Shown: positions 1 through 10,209 of the stretch, one piece after another
Position numbering within the stretch: position 1 is the first letter of the stretch
Layout: every line of letters starts with the position of its first letter
Source: Paenibacillus glycanilyticus
GTDB lineage: Bacteria > Bacillota > Bacilli > Paenibacillales > Paenibacillaceae
Length of the DNA: 64,000 bases
Reading direction: 5' to 3'
NCBI RefSeq assembly: GCF_030161375.1
Contig: NZ_BSSQ01000006.1
Coordinates: forward strand, 248,001 to 312,000
Notes under the pieces: generated by a model
What the model was told of the DNA's origin: nothing
Seen by the model: only the letters and a program-made list of their open reading frames with translations
Database searches by the model: none
Program-made: the position numbers and the translations under genes

Positions 1-684
1 TCGGAGAATAGACGCCGTCTCATTACCGTTGCCAATCCTCGTTCCCCAGTCTCGGAGACGTATCGTACGCTTCGGACGAATATTGAATTCGCCTCCGTGG
101 ACGAGAAACTCCAAGTCATTATGGTCTCTTCCGCAGGTCCGGGCGAAGGGAAGTCAACGACGATTGCTAATTTGGCGGTTGCCTTTAGTCAATCGGATCA
201 GAAGGTTGTGCTGATTGACGCGGATATGCGCAAGCCTACCGCTCATAAGACTTTCCAGATTTCGAATCGATTTGGACTGTCGTCGGTGATCTCGCAGCAA
301 TGTACGTTGCAGGAAGTAATCCAATCGACAGATATTCCGAATATGGATGTCATTACAGCGGGGCCTATTCCGCCTAACCCGGCTGAGATGTTGGCATCTA
401 AGCGAATGACGGCATTCCTCGATGAGCTTCGTGGCAAATACGATATTGTCTTAATCGATACGCCGCCGCTGCTCGCCGTAACGGATGCTCAGATCGCGGC
501 GACGAAGAGTGACGGAGTAGTTCTTGTTGTTGATCAAGGCAGAGTGAAGCGTCAATTCGCGCAAAAGGCGATTCAGAACCTTCAGAACGTTAATGCCCGC
601 ATACTTGGCGTCGTGCTGAACAACGTGAAGCGCCGTTCCAATGAAGAAGCTTATTACTATTACTATAGTGCTGATGTGAAGTAG
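1..684 (+). CDS. CpsD/EpsB-type tyrosine kinase (BY-kinase), 5' truncated by window edge
   Basis: The reading frame is open from base 1, so the gene starts outside the window; the GTG at 97 is internal. The N-terminal part seen carries SPVSETYRTLRTNIEF, typical of bacterial tyrosine kinases of polysaccharide operons. Walker A is GPGEGKST (about residues 46-53 of the visible part), Walker A' is VVLIDADMRKPT and Walker B is DIVLIDTPP. The C-terminus ends in a cluster of five tyrosines (AYYYYYSAD), the usual autophosphorylation tail. In this family the kinase works with a membrane Wzz-like activator to control chain length and export of EPS; the activator gene would lie upstream, outside the window. 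It is the first visible gene of the EPS operon. Confidence 0.95.
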   Translation, partial: SENRRRLITVANPRSPVSETYRTLRTNIEFASVDEKLQVIMVSSAGPGEGKSTTIANLAVAFSQSDQKVVLIDADMRKPTAHKTFQISNRFGLSSVISQQCTLQEVIQSTDIPNMDVITAGPIPPNPAEMLASKRMTAFLDELRGKYDIVLIDTPPLLAVTDAQIAATKSDGVVLVVDQGRVKRQFAQKAIQNLQNVNARILGVVLNNVKRRSNEEAYYYYYSADVK

Positions 685-820
685 GGTGAGCGGCTACAAC
701 AATCGCTCAAGGTCAAGTCTGCTGCACCTTTATCACGGCAGGCACTCGGTCACGCTGTGGGTTCGCGAACCTTAGGCATTATTGCCAAGGGTGTGACGTG
801 AGGAAGGGTTTAATGCCCTA
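685..820 (+). ncRNA. Candidate EAR (epsC-type) processive antitermination RNA
   Basis: This non-coding stretch sits between the BY-kinase gene (epsB position) and the next EPS gene, where the EPS-associated RNA of Bacillales is known. Pairings seen: 687-692 with 704-709 (TGAGCG/CGCTCA), 719-722 with 738-741 (CTGC/GCAG), a 7 bp closing stem 749-755 with 791-797, inside it the palindrome GGTTCGCGAACC (760-771) and an alternative hairpin 770-777 with 784-790, and AGGG/CCCT at 805-808 with 816-819. EAR lets RNA polymerase read through terminators in long EPS operons. The assignment rests on position and folding; the family consensus could not be searched here. Boundaries are approximate. Confidence 0.6.
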
Positions 821-840
821 TTCGATATGTTATAAATGTT

Positions 841-885
841 CGAGCTATGTTTTCCTGCCGAAGGAGAGCATAGCTCGTATATTTA
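841..885 (+). terminator. Intra-operon hairpin after the EAR-like RNA
   Basis: CGAGCTATG (841-849) pairs with CATAGCTCG (869-877), and the stem continues inward to 856/862 with two G-U pairs, giving about 16 bp and a 5-base loop. The T-run behind it is weak (TATATTTAT). It may be a leaky terminator that the upstream RNA overcomes, or an RNA-processing or stability element. Confidence 0.5.
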
Positions 886-959
886 TCTACCTAATATACA
901 TCCAAATATAAAGAGACATTAGAGAGAGAAGTTAGAAAAGCAAAGAGAGGGAATTGCTT

Positions 960-1844
960 ATGACAAAAGTTAGGAAGGCCATTATTCCGGCCGCTGGTCT
1001 TGGAACCCGGTTCCTGCCCGCGACCAAAGCAATGCCGAAGGAAATGCTACCGATTGTAGATAAACCAACCATTCAGTACATCGTCGAAGAAGCGGTTGCC
1101 TCGGGCATTGAAGACATCATTATCGTGACGGGCAAGGGCAAGCGTGCAATTGAAGATCACTTCGACAATGCTTTCGAGCTGGAGCACAATTTGCTCGAGA
1201 AGGGGAAGTTATCCTTACTCAGTGAAGTTCAGAAGTCTTCCAAGGTAGACATTCATTACATCCGCCAGAAGGAGGCCAAAGGACTTGGTCATGCCGTATG
1301 GTGCGCACGTAACTTCATTGGGGATGAGCCGTTTGCGGTACTTCTTGGAGACGACATTGTAGATGGTCAGATCCCATGCACGAAGCAATTAATGGATCAA
1401 TACGAAGTAACCGGACGTTCCGTTATAGGGGTGAAACCTGTACCGCAAGAGGAAACGCAGCGTTACGGCATCGTGGAATACAGCGAGAAGAACGGCCTGT
1501 TAAGCCTGGTGGATCGTTTCATTGAGAAACCTGCTCCGGGTACAACGCAGTCCAACCTTGCCATTATGGGCCGTTATGTTCTTACGCCAGATATTTTTAA
1601 GTTCTTGTCCAAGCAAGAGAAAGGCGCCGGCGGCGAGATTCAGTTGACTGATGCGATTCAGAAGTTGAATGAATCCGAAGGCGTGTATGCTTATGAATTC
1701 GACGGCCGACGTTTTGATGTAGGCGAGAAGTTAGGTTTCATTACAACAACTTTAGATTATGCTCTGCGGAACGAGTCTCTTAAGGGACCACTGTTGGAAG
1801 CCATGAAAGAAATATTAGAGAGAGAACTCATTTATAAAACTTAA
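960..1844 (+). CDS. galU: UTP--glucose-1-phosphate uridylyltransferase
   Basis: Makes UDP-glucose from UTP and glucose 1-phosphate, the precursor for glucose and (through Ugd, encoded at 13751) glucuronate in the polymer. The nucleotidyltransferase signature [19 protein letters not shown] lies near the N-terminus, followed by the substrate-binding stretch [12 protein letters not shown]. Its 294 residues are normal for the family. The ATG at 960 was chosen over TTG 954 because AGAGAGGGA ends about 8 bases before the ATG. It is the first coding gene after the EAR-like RNA and hairpin. Confidence 0.96.
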   Translation: MTKVRKAIIPAAGLGTRFLPATKAMPKEMLPIVDKPTIQYIVEEAVASGIEDIIIVTGKGKRAIEDHFDNAFELEHNLLEKGKLSLLSEVQKSSKVDIHYIRQKEAKGLGHAVWCARNFIGDEPFAVLLGDDIVDGQIPCTKQLMDQYEVTGRSVIGVKPVPQEETQRYGIVEYSEKNGLLSLVDRFIEKPAPGTTQSNLAIMGRYVLTPDIFKFLSKQEKGAGGEIQLTDAIQKLNESEGVYAYEFDGRRFDVGEKLGFITTTLDYALRNESLKGPLLEAMKEILERELIYKT

Positions 1845-1865
1845 TACACGGGGGAGCAATGCAAC

Positions 1866-2558
1866 ATGGCGTTATCGCCTCTTCGGAAGGAATCCGAGAT
1901 GACTTTTGACAGCCATTCATCTGTCGTTCAAGCCAAGATCAGAAGTGCCAGGAAAACATATCTCATCATGAAGCGAATGATGGATCTTGTAGGGGCAGCA
2001 TCTGGTCTTCTTCTTTTATCGCCATTCTTAATCATTATTGCATTGCTGATTAAGCTGGAGAACCCAAAAGCGCCGGTCTTCTTCTATCAGAACCGGGTTG
2101 GAATCAATGAAAAACTTTTCCGAATGTATAAATTCCGTTCCATGGTCCCGAATGCTGAGGACTTATTGACAGAACTCTTACATAAGAATGAAATAGAAGG
2201 TCACATGTTTAAGATGAAGCATGACCCGCGAATTACAACGATTGGCAGATTTATTCGCCGTACAAGTATCGACGAGCTTCCACAGTTATGGAATGTGGTA
2301 AGAGGCAATATGTCTCTCGTTGGTCCCCGCCCGCCTCTCCCAAGAGAGGTCGCTCAATACAGCAGCTATGACAAACTCCGCCTTCGCGTGAAGCCAGGTT
2401 GTACCGGTCTGTGGCAAGTTAGCGGCCGGAATGAACTGAGTTTCACAGAGATGGTAGAGCTCGATCTTGAGTATATAGAGAAACGAAATATGTTATTTGA
2501 CCTGCAGATCCTGGCCAAAACAGCCAAGGCAATGGTTGGATCAGATGACGCCTATTAG
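1866..2558 (+). CDS. Initiating sugar transferase (undecaprenyl-phosphate phosphoglycosyltransferase)
   Basis: A bacterial sugar transferase (EpsL/WcaJ/WbaP C-terminal type) that transfers a sugar phosphate to undecaprenyl phosphate and starts the repeat unit on the cytoplasmic membrane face. One hydrophobic segment (about residues 40-62) is followed by the family motifs [38 protein letters not shown] and [13 protein letters not shown]. Its 230 residues match the short monotopic class, not the longer WbaP class. The ATG at 1866 has a GGGGAG site about 9 bases upstream; ATG 1902 is a weaker alternative. The sugar (glucose, galactose or other) cannot be told from sequence. Confidence 0.93.
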   Translation: MALSPLRKESEMTFDSHSSVVQAKIRSARKTYLIMKRMMDLVGAASGLLLLSPFLIIIALLIKLENPKAPVFFYQNRVGINEKLFRMYKFRSMVPNAEDLLTELLHKNEIEGHMFKMKHDPRITTIGRFIRRTSIDELPQLWNVVRGNMSLVGPRPPLPREVAQYSSYDKLRLRVKPGCTGLWQVSGRNELSFTEMVELDLEYIEKRNMLFDLQILAKTAKAMVGSDDAY

Positions 2559-2578
2559 AGAGAAGGAGTGGATGGGAA

Positions 2579-3517
2579 GTGGAGTTAACTTCTAAGATTT
2601 TTGTGGCAGGCCACAGAGGACTGGTAGGTTCGGCTATTCTCCGAGCCCTGGAGGCGAAAGGTTACACCAATCTTGTCTACCGCACCCGTGCAGAACTCGA
2701 TCTAATGGACAGAGATCGGGTTCTCTCTTTCTTTGAAGAAGAAGGGATTGAATATGTATTCCTCGCAGCAGCCAAGGTTGGGGGTATTGTTGCGAATAAT
2801 GAATACCCGGCGGATTTTATCCGCGACAACATCATTATTCAGACGAATGTCATTGATGCGGCATACCGCAATAACGTAGAGAAGCTGTTGTTCCTGGGTT
2901 CCACTTGTATCTATCCGAAGTTCGCACCTCAGCCAATGAAGGAAGAATATTTGTTGACGGGCATATTGGAACCTACGAATGAGCCATATGCCATTGCCAA
3001 GATTGCCGGCATTACCATGTGCCAATCCTATAACCGTCAATACGGAACGAAGTACATATCGGTTATGCCTACGAATATGTACGGACCTAACGATAACTTC
3101 GACCTCAAAACTTCGCATGTTCTTCCCGCACTTATCCGGAAATTCCACGAAGCCAAAGTTAACCAATTAACAGAAGTTGAAGTATGGGGAACAGGAACCC
3201 CACGCAGAGAATTCCTTCACTCCGATGATCTCGCGGATGCTTGTATCTTCCTGATGAATACGTACGAAGAGAACGAGATCGTCAATATCGGCGTAGGTGA
3301 AGATATCTCGATCAAAGAACTGGCTTATCTAATTAAGGATGTGGTGGGATACGAAGGAGAGGTTGTCTTCAATACTACTGCTCCAGATGGTACTCCACGC
3401 AAGCTTGTAGATGTTACAAAGATTAACGGACTTGGCTGGAAAGCTAGCATTCCTCTTGAAGAAGGAATCAAAGCCGTTTACGAAACCTTTCAGCATGAAT
3501 ATTTGGTACGACAATAA
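2579..3517 (+). CDS. fcl: GDP-L-fucose synthase
   Basis: Converts GDP-4-keto-6-deoxy-mannose to GDP-L-fucose (epimerase/reductase). It has the NAD(P) fold motif [10 protein letters not shown] near the N-terminus, [17 protein letters not shown] and the catalytic YAIAK motif, followed by [12 protein letters not shown]. At 312 residues it is of normal length. It starts with GTG at 2579, about 10 bases after AGGAG at 2564-2568. It forms a two-enzyme pathway with gmd just downstream, so the polymer very probably contains L-fucose. Confidence 0.95.
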   Translation: MELTSKIFVAGHRGLVGSAILRALEAKGYTNLVYRTRAELDLMDRDRVLSFFEEEGIEYVFLAAAKVGGIVANNEYPADFIRDNIIIQTNVIDAAYRNNVEKLLFLGSTCIYPKFAPQPMKEEYLLTGILEPTNEPYAIAKIAGITMCQSYNRQYGTKYISVMPTNMYGPNDNFDLKTSHVLPALIRKFHEAKVNQLTEVEVWGTGTPRREFLHSDDLADACIFLMNTYEENEIVNIGVGEDISIKELAYLIKDVVGYEGEVVFNTTAPDGTPRKLVDVTKINGLGWKASIPLEEGIKAVYETFQHEYLVRQ

Positions 3518-3551
3518 TAATATTAAAAGAGAGAATAGGGAGTGGAATGCA

Positions 3552-4646
3552 ATGGCTAAAATCGCTTTGATTACAGGTGTAACAGGACAAGACGGTTCAT
3601 ACTTGGCAGAGTTTCTATTGGAGAAAGGTTACGAGGTACACGGTATAATCCGCCGAAGCTCGTCTTATAACCAAGAGCGTCTGGAAGAACTACTAACAGA
3701 AGAAGAAGCGAAAACCATTTTGAATAATAGCAACTTCCATCTCCATTATGGCGATGTAACGGATGCTCTTAACATAACACGTCTTATCAACGAGATTCAG
3801 CCTGATGAAATTTATAACCTCGCAGCACAATCGCATGTGCGTGTATCCTTCGATATGCCTGGCTATACCCTCGACGTTGATGGTAAAGGCACGCTTAATA
3901 TTCTTGAAGCGGTTAGAGTATTGGGGCTGACGGAGAAGACTCGTGTCTACCAGGCATCCACTTCCGAACTTTACGGCAAGGTCCAAGAGGTTCCTCAGAA
4001 AGAAACAACTCCATTCTACCCGCGTTCTCCATATGGCGTTGCGAAGATTTATGGCTTCTGGATTACGAAGAATTACCGAGAATCCTATGATATGTTCGCG
4101 GTTAACGGTATCCTGTTCAACCATGAGTCGGAACGCCGTGGCGAAACCTTTGTTACTCGTAAAATCACGCTTGCGGCAGCTCGTATTGCGCAAGGCAAAC
4201 AGAAGAAGCTGCTTCTTGGTAACCTGGAATCCCTTCGTGACTGGGGTTATGCCAAGGATTATGTAGAATGCATGTGGCTGATCCTACAACACAACAAAGC
4301 GGAAGACTTTGTTATTGCTACAGGTGAAATGCACTCCGTTCGCGAGTTTGTAGAGCTGGCATTGAAGCATGTAGGCATTAACATTGAATGGCAAGGTAAT
4401 GGCGTTGATGAGAAAGGCATTAACTTGGCTACAGGCGAAGTAATCGTTGAAGTTGACCCTACATTGTTCCGTCCAGCTGAAGTTGAGCAACTGCTTGGTG
4501 ACCCTACCAAAGCCAAAACTTTGTTAGGCTGGAATCCAACAAGAACTTCTTTCGAAGAGCTGGTTAGCAAAATGGTGAAATCCGATATGGCAAAAGTCAG
4601 CAATGAGGAAACTAATCGTAAGATGTTTGATGGGGTGCTGGTATAA
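3552..4646 (+). CDS. gmd: GDP-mannose 4,6-dehydratase
   Basis: Converts GDP-D-mannose to GDP-4-keto-6-deoxy-D-mannose, the substrate of the upstream fcl product. The N-terminus has [19 protein letters not shown] and the catalytic region has [11 protein letters not shown] and SPYGVAK (YxxxK). It also has the long-form marker [15 protein letters not shown]. The reading frame is open further upstream to 3411, inside fcl, but the ATG at 3552 has AGGGAG 9 bases before it and gives the standard 364-residue protein. GDP-mannose would come from ManC, encoded at 11287. Confidence 0.96.
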   Translation: MAKIALITGVTGQDGSYLAEFLLEKGYEVHGIIRRSSSYNQERLEELLTEEEAKTILNNSNFHLHYGDVTDALNITRLINEIQPDEIYNLAAQSHVRVSFDMPGYTLDVDGKGTLNILEAVRVLGLTEKTRVYQASTSELYGKVQEVPQKETTPFYPRSPYGVAKIYGFWITKNYRESYDMFAVNGILFNHESERRGETFVTRKITLAAARIAQGKQKKLLLGNLESLRDWGYAKDYVECMWLILQHNKAEDFVIATGEMHSVREFVELALKHVGINIEWQGNGVDEKGINLATGEVIVEVDPTLFRPAEVEQLLGDPTKAKTLLGWNPTRTSFEELVSKMVKSDMAKVSNEETNRKMFDGVLV

Positions 4647-4648
4647 AC

Positions 4649-5908
4649 ATGGCAGCTGCATCGAATTCAAAGAAGAAGCTCTTAATCTATGCCCATTATT
4701 ATCACCCGGATGTAGCATCAACCGGCCAGATCCTGAAGGAACTGGCCGAAGGGATGCTTGATACCTTTGATATAACGGTTATATGTGTCGTTCCTTCTTA
4801 TACAGGCAGCGTAGATCCTGAGTATAAGACAAAGATGTTCTACGAAGAGGAAATTAACGGCGTTAAAGTGACCCGTATTCGCGTGCCCGAATTTAGTAAG
4901 ACTAACAAGGTAAGTAGAATTAAGAACATCCTAGCTTACTTTATTGGCGCAATGCTGGCAACGTTTAAGGTTGGCAAGATGGATTATGTATATTCCATCT
5001 CGCAGCCACCAGTCCTTGGAGGCCTTATCGGAGTATGGGGCAAATGGATGAAGCGGGCTAAGTATATCTACAACATTCAAGATTTCAACCCCGAACAGAC
5101 AATGGCCGTAGGTTACAGTAAGAATAAGCTAATACTTAATGCCATGATGTGGTTCGATAAGTTCAGCTGCAGATGTTCGGATAAAGTCATTGTAGTTGGC
5201 CGCGATATGATCGAAACCGTCAAACATCGGTTCCGGGGGAAGAAAGTTCCGAATCATTCCTTTATTAATAATTGGATTGATGAGAAGGAAATCTATCCTC
5301 TTCCGGCAGATCATGAACAGGTCGTTGCTTTCAAGCGGAAATACGGCTTGGAAGACAAGTTTGTCATCATGTACTCAGGCAACATTGGTCTCTATTATGA
5401 TCTGGAGAACATGATGCCTGTTATTAAGGAATTCAAGGATAGAGATGATGTTGTATTTGCATTTATCGGAGAAGGTTCTGTTCTGAAGGACCTAGTCGCT
5501 TATAAAGAAGAACATGATCTCTATAATGTAATGTTCATTCCTTATCAGAAGAAGTCGGATCTGATCTATAGCCTTAATGCCGGTGATGTCCATTGGTGCA
5601 TTAATGCCAAAGGCATTAAAGGTGTGTCAGTTCCAAGTAAACTGTACGGAATTATGGCAGCTGGCAAGCCAATTTTAGGTGTCTTGGAACAGGGATCCGA
5701 AGCACGGCTTATTATTGAAGAAACGAATTGCGGTTATGTGACTGAACCAGCGAATTATGGAGAAGTAAAAGCTATTATTGAGCGATTTTTAAATGAAAAA
5801 GAAACCCTTGTACCAACTGAGATGAGTAACCGTGCAAGAGCCTTCTTGGTTAAGAATCTGACGAAGGATGTATCAATTAATAAATATATACGTGAAATAA
5901 ATATTTAA
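4649..5908 (+). CDS. Glycosyltransferase, GT4 family (WbuB-like)
   Basis: A retaining GT-B transferase. The N-terminal half begins LLIYAHYYHPDVASTGQI, typical of WbuB/WcaI-like enzymes, and the C-terminal donor domain has FVIMYSGNIGLYYDLE and GVSVPSKLYGIMAAGKPILG. It starts two bases after gmd, so translation is probably coupled. GC content is like the upstream genes, so it belongs to the conserved part of the operon. The donor may be GDP-fucose or a related deoxysugar by context, but this is inference. Confidence 0.9.
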   Translation: MAAASNSKKKLLIYAHYYHPDVASTGQILKELAEGMLDTFDITVICVVPSYTGSVDPEYKTKMFYEEEINGVKVTRIRVPEFSKTNKVSRIKNILAYFIGAMLATFKVGKMDYVYSISQPPVLGGLIGVWGKWMKRAKYIYNIQDFNPEQTMAVGYSKNKLILNAMMWFDKFSCRCSDKVIVVGRDMIETVKHRFRGKKVPNHSFINNWIDEKEIYPLPADHEQVVAFKRKYGLEDKFVIMYSGNIGLYYDLENMMPVIKEFKDRDDVVFAFIGEGSVLKDLVAYKEEHDLYNVMFIPYQKKSDLIYSLNAGDVHWCINAKGIKGVSVPSKLYGIMAAGKPILGVLEQGSEARLIIEETNCGYVTEPANYGEVKAIIERFLNEKETLVPTEMSNRARAFLVKNLTKDVSINKYIREINI

Positions 5909-5970
5909 TATATTTTAGAACAGTACTTTTAAAATAGAACGAGAAGTAAAACGAAGTAAGAGGAGGACGT

Positions 5971-7209
5971 ATGAAATTATTGGTCATTCAAGAACAACAT
6001 TTCACAAGATTACCAAATGGGGAAGTTTGGGTTGACGAACAATCCAATGCAACTTTTTGGGATAGATATCTCAATGTGTTTGAGGAGATTGTTGTGTGTG
6101 GACGATTTACTCACGCTCAATCAAATGATACAGATAAATTAATGCGTTCAGATAGGGAGAGAGTTTCTTTTATAGAGTTACCAAATTTCAGAGGAGTAGG
6201 TGGATTGTTAAAGAACTTATTCAATGTAATGCGAATTATTAAAAGTGCAATTAATCAGTCAGACTGTGTGATATTTAGAGCACCTAGTCCAATATCTATG
6301 ATTGCCTATCCATTAGTTAAAGCCAGTAATAAACCATATGCAGTAGAGATAATGAATAATCCCCAGACAGTTTTTTCTAAAGATTCAATGAAAAATTTTT
6401 ATCAACCATTAATTACATTCTTAATGGTTAGTCAGACTAAATCTATGTGTATGTCAGCAAATGGTGTATCTTACGTTACAGCAAAAGTGTTACAAGAATT
6501 ATATCCAAGTAGGGCAAAGAAAAAAGGGGAAAGTAAGAGATATTTTGAGTCTCATTATTCAACAATTTGTTTAGAAGAGTCTCATTATTCTTTTAGTGAA
6601 TTCGGAGCAACTTTACCTAAACCATTAATAATGATTCATACTGGAAAAATGCAGGATAATAGAAAAGGACAGGATATTTTTATTGAATCTATAGCTAAGT
6701 TAAGAAGGAAAGGATACGAGGTTGAGGGTATTCTTGTCGGTGACGGAGTTATGAGGAATGATTTTGAAAACCTTGGTCAGCAATTAGGTATAAGTGACTC
6801 ATTAAATTTTGTTGGATGGAAGGCTGGATATAATGCAGTCCAAGCTGAATTGAAAAAAGCACACATTGTAGTTTTTCCTTCTATGGGTGAAGGCTTGCCT
6901 AGATCTGTGATTGAAGCTATGGCTAATGGACTTTTATGCATAGGCTCAAAAGTTGATGGTATTTGTGAACTCTTAGAAGATAATTCTTTAGTTTCAAATA
7001 TTAATAGTGATTCTTTTGTAAATAGTATTGAGTATTATTTAAAAAATTGGGAAGAAGTAAAAAGTGTTCGTAAGAAACAGTTCGATACTTCAAAAGAATA
7101 TGAAAACTCAAAATTAGAGAAAAGAAGAACAGAGTTTTATTTTAAACTTAAAGAAGTTTGCTTAGAAAAACAAAGTAAAATTAATTTAAATAAAAGAATA
7201 AGTTTATAA
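5971..7209 (+). CDS. Glycosyltransferase, GT4 family, AT-rich cassette
   Basis: A GT-B glycosyltransferase of 412 residues. The C-terminal half holds the GT4 features MIHTGKMQDNRKGQDIFIE, GILVGDGVMRNDFENLG, FVGWKAGYN and the donor-phosphate loop FPSMGEGLPRSVIEAMANG. The start ATG follows AAGAGGAGG closely. This is the first gene of a block with strongly AT-biased codon use, in contrast to the wbuB-like gene before it. Acceptor and donor are unknown. Confidence 0.88.
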   Translation: MKLLVIQEQHFTRLPNGEVWVDEQSNATFWDRYLNVFEEIVVCGRFTHAQSNDTDKLMRSDRERVSFIELPNFRGVGGLLKNLFNVMRIIKSAINQSDCVIFRAPSPISMIAYPLVKASNKPYAVEIMNNPQTVFSKDSMKNFYQPLITFLMVSQTKSMCMSANGVSYVTAKVLQELYPSRAKKKGESKRYFESHYSTICLEESHYSFSEFGATLPKPLIMIHTGKMQDNRKGQDIFIESIAKLRRKGYEVEGILVGDGVMRNDFENLGQQLGISDSLNFVGWKAGYNAVQAELKKAHIVVFPSMGEGLPRSVIEAMANGLLCIGSKVDGICELLEDNSLVSNINSDSFVNSIEYYLKNWEEVKSVRKKQFDTSKEYENSKLEKRRTEFYFKLKEVCLEKQSKINLNKRISL

Positions 7210-7280
7210 AGACATTAATCACTTCATGGTGGCTCAAGGTTAATGCAGAAAAATTAGGCTGGATAAGGAGACGAGTCGAG

Positions 7281-8669
7281 GTGATAATAACAAAAAAGCA
7301 GATTATTAATGAATCTAAGTTCAGTAATCCTAAACAAATAAATATAAGTAATAAATTAATATTTCTATTAGATGCTTTTATCTTATTTATTGCTAGTATA
7401 ATTGTATTTGGTCTAAAGGATGATTTAAAGCTACTCCCGTTAATCGGGAGAGTAATGATAGTAATTACAATATATATGTTGTTTAAGTTTAAGGGTAATA
7501 AGAAATTATTATTTTTATTTGCAATTTTAGGGTTTATAAATATATCAATAGGAGTTTCGGACTTAATTAATAATGGCGCTTATGTTGCAAATTGGCAGCT
7601 TTCATTGAGACATTCAGAATATAATATAGTAACAGCCAAAAGCATTCTGTTGTTTATGAGTGTTCTAAATATGATGCTAGGCTATTCGTGGTTAAAGAAT
7701 AGAGCTGTTAATATTCTTTCAAATGATATTCAAATACTAAATAACCCTATTATATCATATGTTGGAACCGCAGCATTATTTATTATACTGCTAACTGGTT
7801 ATAGCTCCGAATTACTTACTTCTTCAGGGGAGTATGTGAGTAACAATAATCCTATTTATGAATATGCCATTGTCATATATGTTGTTGTATGGTTTTTTTC
7901 TGGATCTAGTAAAATTATCAAAATATTATTATTTACTTACTCAGGAGTGTATTCGTTATACTCATTATATTTTGGCGATCGGTCGGCTGCATTTTTAATG
8001 CTTTTATTGCTTTTTGTACTTAACTTTGAAAGAAAAATCTCGGTTATTAAGTTGTTTGTATTATCAGTTTCTGCAATATTCCTGGCTAACTTTATAGCAA
8101 TTATTAGAAGTGGAATTGATATGGATTTATCAACTATTATTACAAATGCACAAGAGAGAGGTCTTTATTCTGACACTGTATCTTATAGCTATTACACAGG
8201 CATCACAGTAACGGCGTTGCATTATATAGATCATGAGTCTCTAACTTATTTTCTTGGGTACTTAAAATCATTGTTTTTAGGAACTAATAGTTCAGAATAT
8301 GGATCGTTAGCGAATTATGTAAGTGATAATTATGGTCGTTTGTTCAATAGAGGCGGTGGATTATTTTTTACTAGTTTTTATGCATGGTTCGGATATATAG
8401 GTATAATATCTGGTGCTGTACTTCTAGGTTGTATTATTAGAATGGTATTCTCGAAAAGCGGTAAGATATCTAATCTTTATCAAATCTTGATTGTTGCATT
8501 TAGTGTAAGGTGGTATCTATATAATCCAACTGTTCTTTTCAGAAGCGTATTTGTGATAGCCACTCTTGTAATTATATTATGTTTAATATTTGATACTGTT
8601 ATTAAAAAAGAAAAGACAAGGAAAAAGTTAGATATAACTAACAGTGCTATATCAAAAATAAGATACTAA
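7281..8669 (+). CDS. Wzy-type O-unit/EPS repeat polymerase (oligosaccharide polymerase)
   Basis: A very hydrophobic 462-residue protein with about 10-12 membrane segments and a large extracellular loop in the second half (about residues 285-365), the architecture of Wzy polymerases, which share little sequence. YFGDRSAAFLMLLLLF and the loop with SSEYGSLANYVSDNYG fit this family. Flanking by two glycosyltransferases and a Wzx flippase supports the call. It starts with GTG 7281, 10 bases after AAGGAG (7265-7270). Strongly AT-rich. It would link lipid-carried repeat units on the outer face of the membrane. Confidence 0.8.
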   Translation: MIITKKQIINESKFSNPKQINISNKLIFLLDAFILFIASIIVFGLKDDLKLLPLIGRVMIVITIYMLFKFKGNKKLLFLFAILGFINISIGVSDLINNGAYVANWQLSLRHSEYNIVTAKSILLFMSVLNMMLGYSWLKNRAVNILSNDIQILNNPIISYVGTAALFIILLTGYSSELLTSSGEYVSNNNPIYEYAIVIYVVVWFFSGSSKIIKILLFTYSGVYSLYSLYFGDRSAAFLMLLLLFVLNFERKISVIKLFVLSVSAIFLANFIAIIRSGIDMDLSTIITNAQERGLYSDTVSYSYYTGITVTALHYIDHESLTYFLGYLKSLFLGTNSSEYGSLANYVSDNYGRLFNRGGGLFFTSFYAWFGYIGIISGAVLLGCIIRMVFSKSGKISNLYQILIVAFSVRWYLYNPTVLFRSVFVIATLVIILCLIFDTVIKKEKTRKKLDITNSAISKIRY

Positions 8670-8739
8670 TATTATGTGAAATCATGAATGTTTAAAGAGT
8701 GGATTAACTGTCATTTAAATCAAATGGATAAGGAAAAAA

Positions 8740-10158
8740 ATGATGAGTAAACTTGATATGAATTTGGTCAAAAAATCAGGGATTTATTTTATTGGTAATT
8801 TTGCATCTAAATTCATTATGGCAATTATGATACCGTTCTATGCTTATTTTGTGAGTGTAAAAGAGTTGGGATTATTTGATTTTTCCCAAACCATTATGAA
8901 TACTGTTGCTCCTGTGATTTTTTTGGCTTTGTGGGAGGCAATTTTAAGGTTCTTGATTGCAGAGGATGAAGAGAACAAGCGTGTTAATATAATAGCTACT
9001 TCAGTACGTATTACACAAATTGTTATTGCTATTCTTGTATTGTTTAGTCTAATTTTTGCAATTATCGGAAATTTAATTACTATGTATACATTACTAATGA
9101 TTTGTGCATATGGCGCTGCACAAATGTGGCAATATTATGCAAGGGCTTTGAAATATAATCAAGTGTATATTAAATCCAGCATAGTTGGAACAATACTGAA
9201 TTTTATCTTTTTGCTACTGACGGTTTGCGTATTTAATATGGGAGGAGATGGGCTTTTCTGGTCCTATATCATAGGCCAAATTTCAATTGTAGTTTTAATT
9301 GAAAAAAAAGTCTATGTGTTGAGTTATTTAAAAAAGGGTAGTTTTAATTGGTTAGTACTTAAAACGATGTTGTTGTTCTCGGCACCCCTGATATTAAATT
9401 TAGCGTCTGGATGGTTAATCTCCGGGGCAGGAAGAATGATTATTACAAATGAGTTAGGAACGTATGAGAATGGTTTATTTTCGTTTGCTATGAAATTTGG
9501 CACGATAGTATCCATGTTAGGTACTGTAGTTTCAATGGCCCTAATTGAAGAGGCTATTATTAAGAGTAAAGATGATGGGATCGATGAATATTTTTCAAGA
9601 ACTATACAGATCGTGTTTAAACTATTTTTATCAATTGGGATAATGGCAATACCTCTTGTATCGATTTTTTATTACATAATTTCTTCGACGGAGTATAAAA
9701 GTTCTTACAACATGGTTCCAATATTTTTAATGTATTCGGTTTTGATGACTATGTCGACAAATGTAGGTGCGATATTTCAAGCAAGAAATAAAACCAATCT
9801 ATTATTTTACACAACTCTAAGTGGTGCAATTATTACAATATTACTATCATATATCATGGTAAACTCGTTTGGTGTCTTTGGAGTTTCTATTGCTCAATTA
9901 TCGGGAGCATTTGTCTTGTTGATGACGCGTTGGGTATTTGCTCGAAGATTCATTAAATTTGATATTAAATGGGGAAAAATAATTTGTTTGGCAATTGTAT
10001 ACATTTTAATTGTTGCGGTGTGTAGTAATGGATTGAGTATTGTCAGTATGCTTCTTAGTCTTCTGTTAATGTTGATTGTTTGTTATTTAAATAGAGAAAT
10101 GGTTACTGAAGTTCTAAAGTTTAGAAGAAAGAGTAAAGTTGCAAATCTTCCTCAGTAG
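8740..10158 (+). CDS. Wzx-type oligosaccharide flippase
   Basis: A MATE/MOP-superfamily polysaccharide exporter of 472 residues with about 12-14 hydrophobic segments. The N-terminus (KKSGIYFIGNFASKFIMAIM, followed by PFYAYFVS) is typical of Wzx. It would flip undecaprenyl-linked repeat units to the outer face for Wzy. Two adjacent ATG codons (8740, 8743) follow AAGGAA; the first is used here. Part of the AT-rich cassette with wzy. Confidence 0.88.
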   Translation: MMSKLDMNLVKKSGIYFIGNFASKFIMAIMIPFYAYFVSVKELGLFDFSQTIMNTVAPVIFLALWEAILRFLIAEDEENKRVNIIATSVRITQIVIAILVLFSLIFAIIGNLITMYTLLMICAYGAAQMWQYYARALKYNQVYIKSSIVGTILNFIFLLLTVCVFNMGGDGLFWSYIIGQISIVVLIEKKVYVLSYLKKGSFNWLVLKTMLLFSAPLILNLASGWLISGAGRMIITNELGTYENGLFSFAMKFGTIVSMLGTVVSMALIEEAIIKSKDDGIDEYFSRTIQIVFKLFLSIGIMAIPLVSIFYYIISSTEYKSSYNMVPIFLMYSVLMTMSTNVGAIFQARNKTNLLFYTTLSGAIITILLSYIMVNSFGVFGVSIAQLSGAFVLLMTRWVFARRFIKFDIKWGKIICLAIVYILIVAVCSNGLSIVSMLLSLLLMLIVCYLNREMVTEVLKFRRKSKVANLPQ

Positions 10159-10209
10159 ACAGAATCATTTTTGATCAGTTTTATCAATTGAAGAGATGGA
10201 GGTTTAATC

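Noticed and set aside
29..214. 61-residue frame over the BY-kinase start
   Set aside because: The true BY-kinase frame is open from base 1 with conserved residues before the GTG at 97; this is a shadow.
685..820. c-di-GMP or other riboswitch in the gap after the BY-kinase
   Set aside because: I could not see the GEMM core elements; position and operon type fit EAR better.
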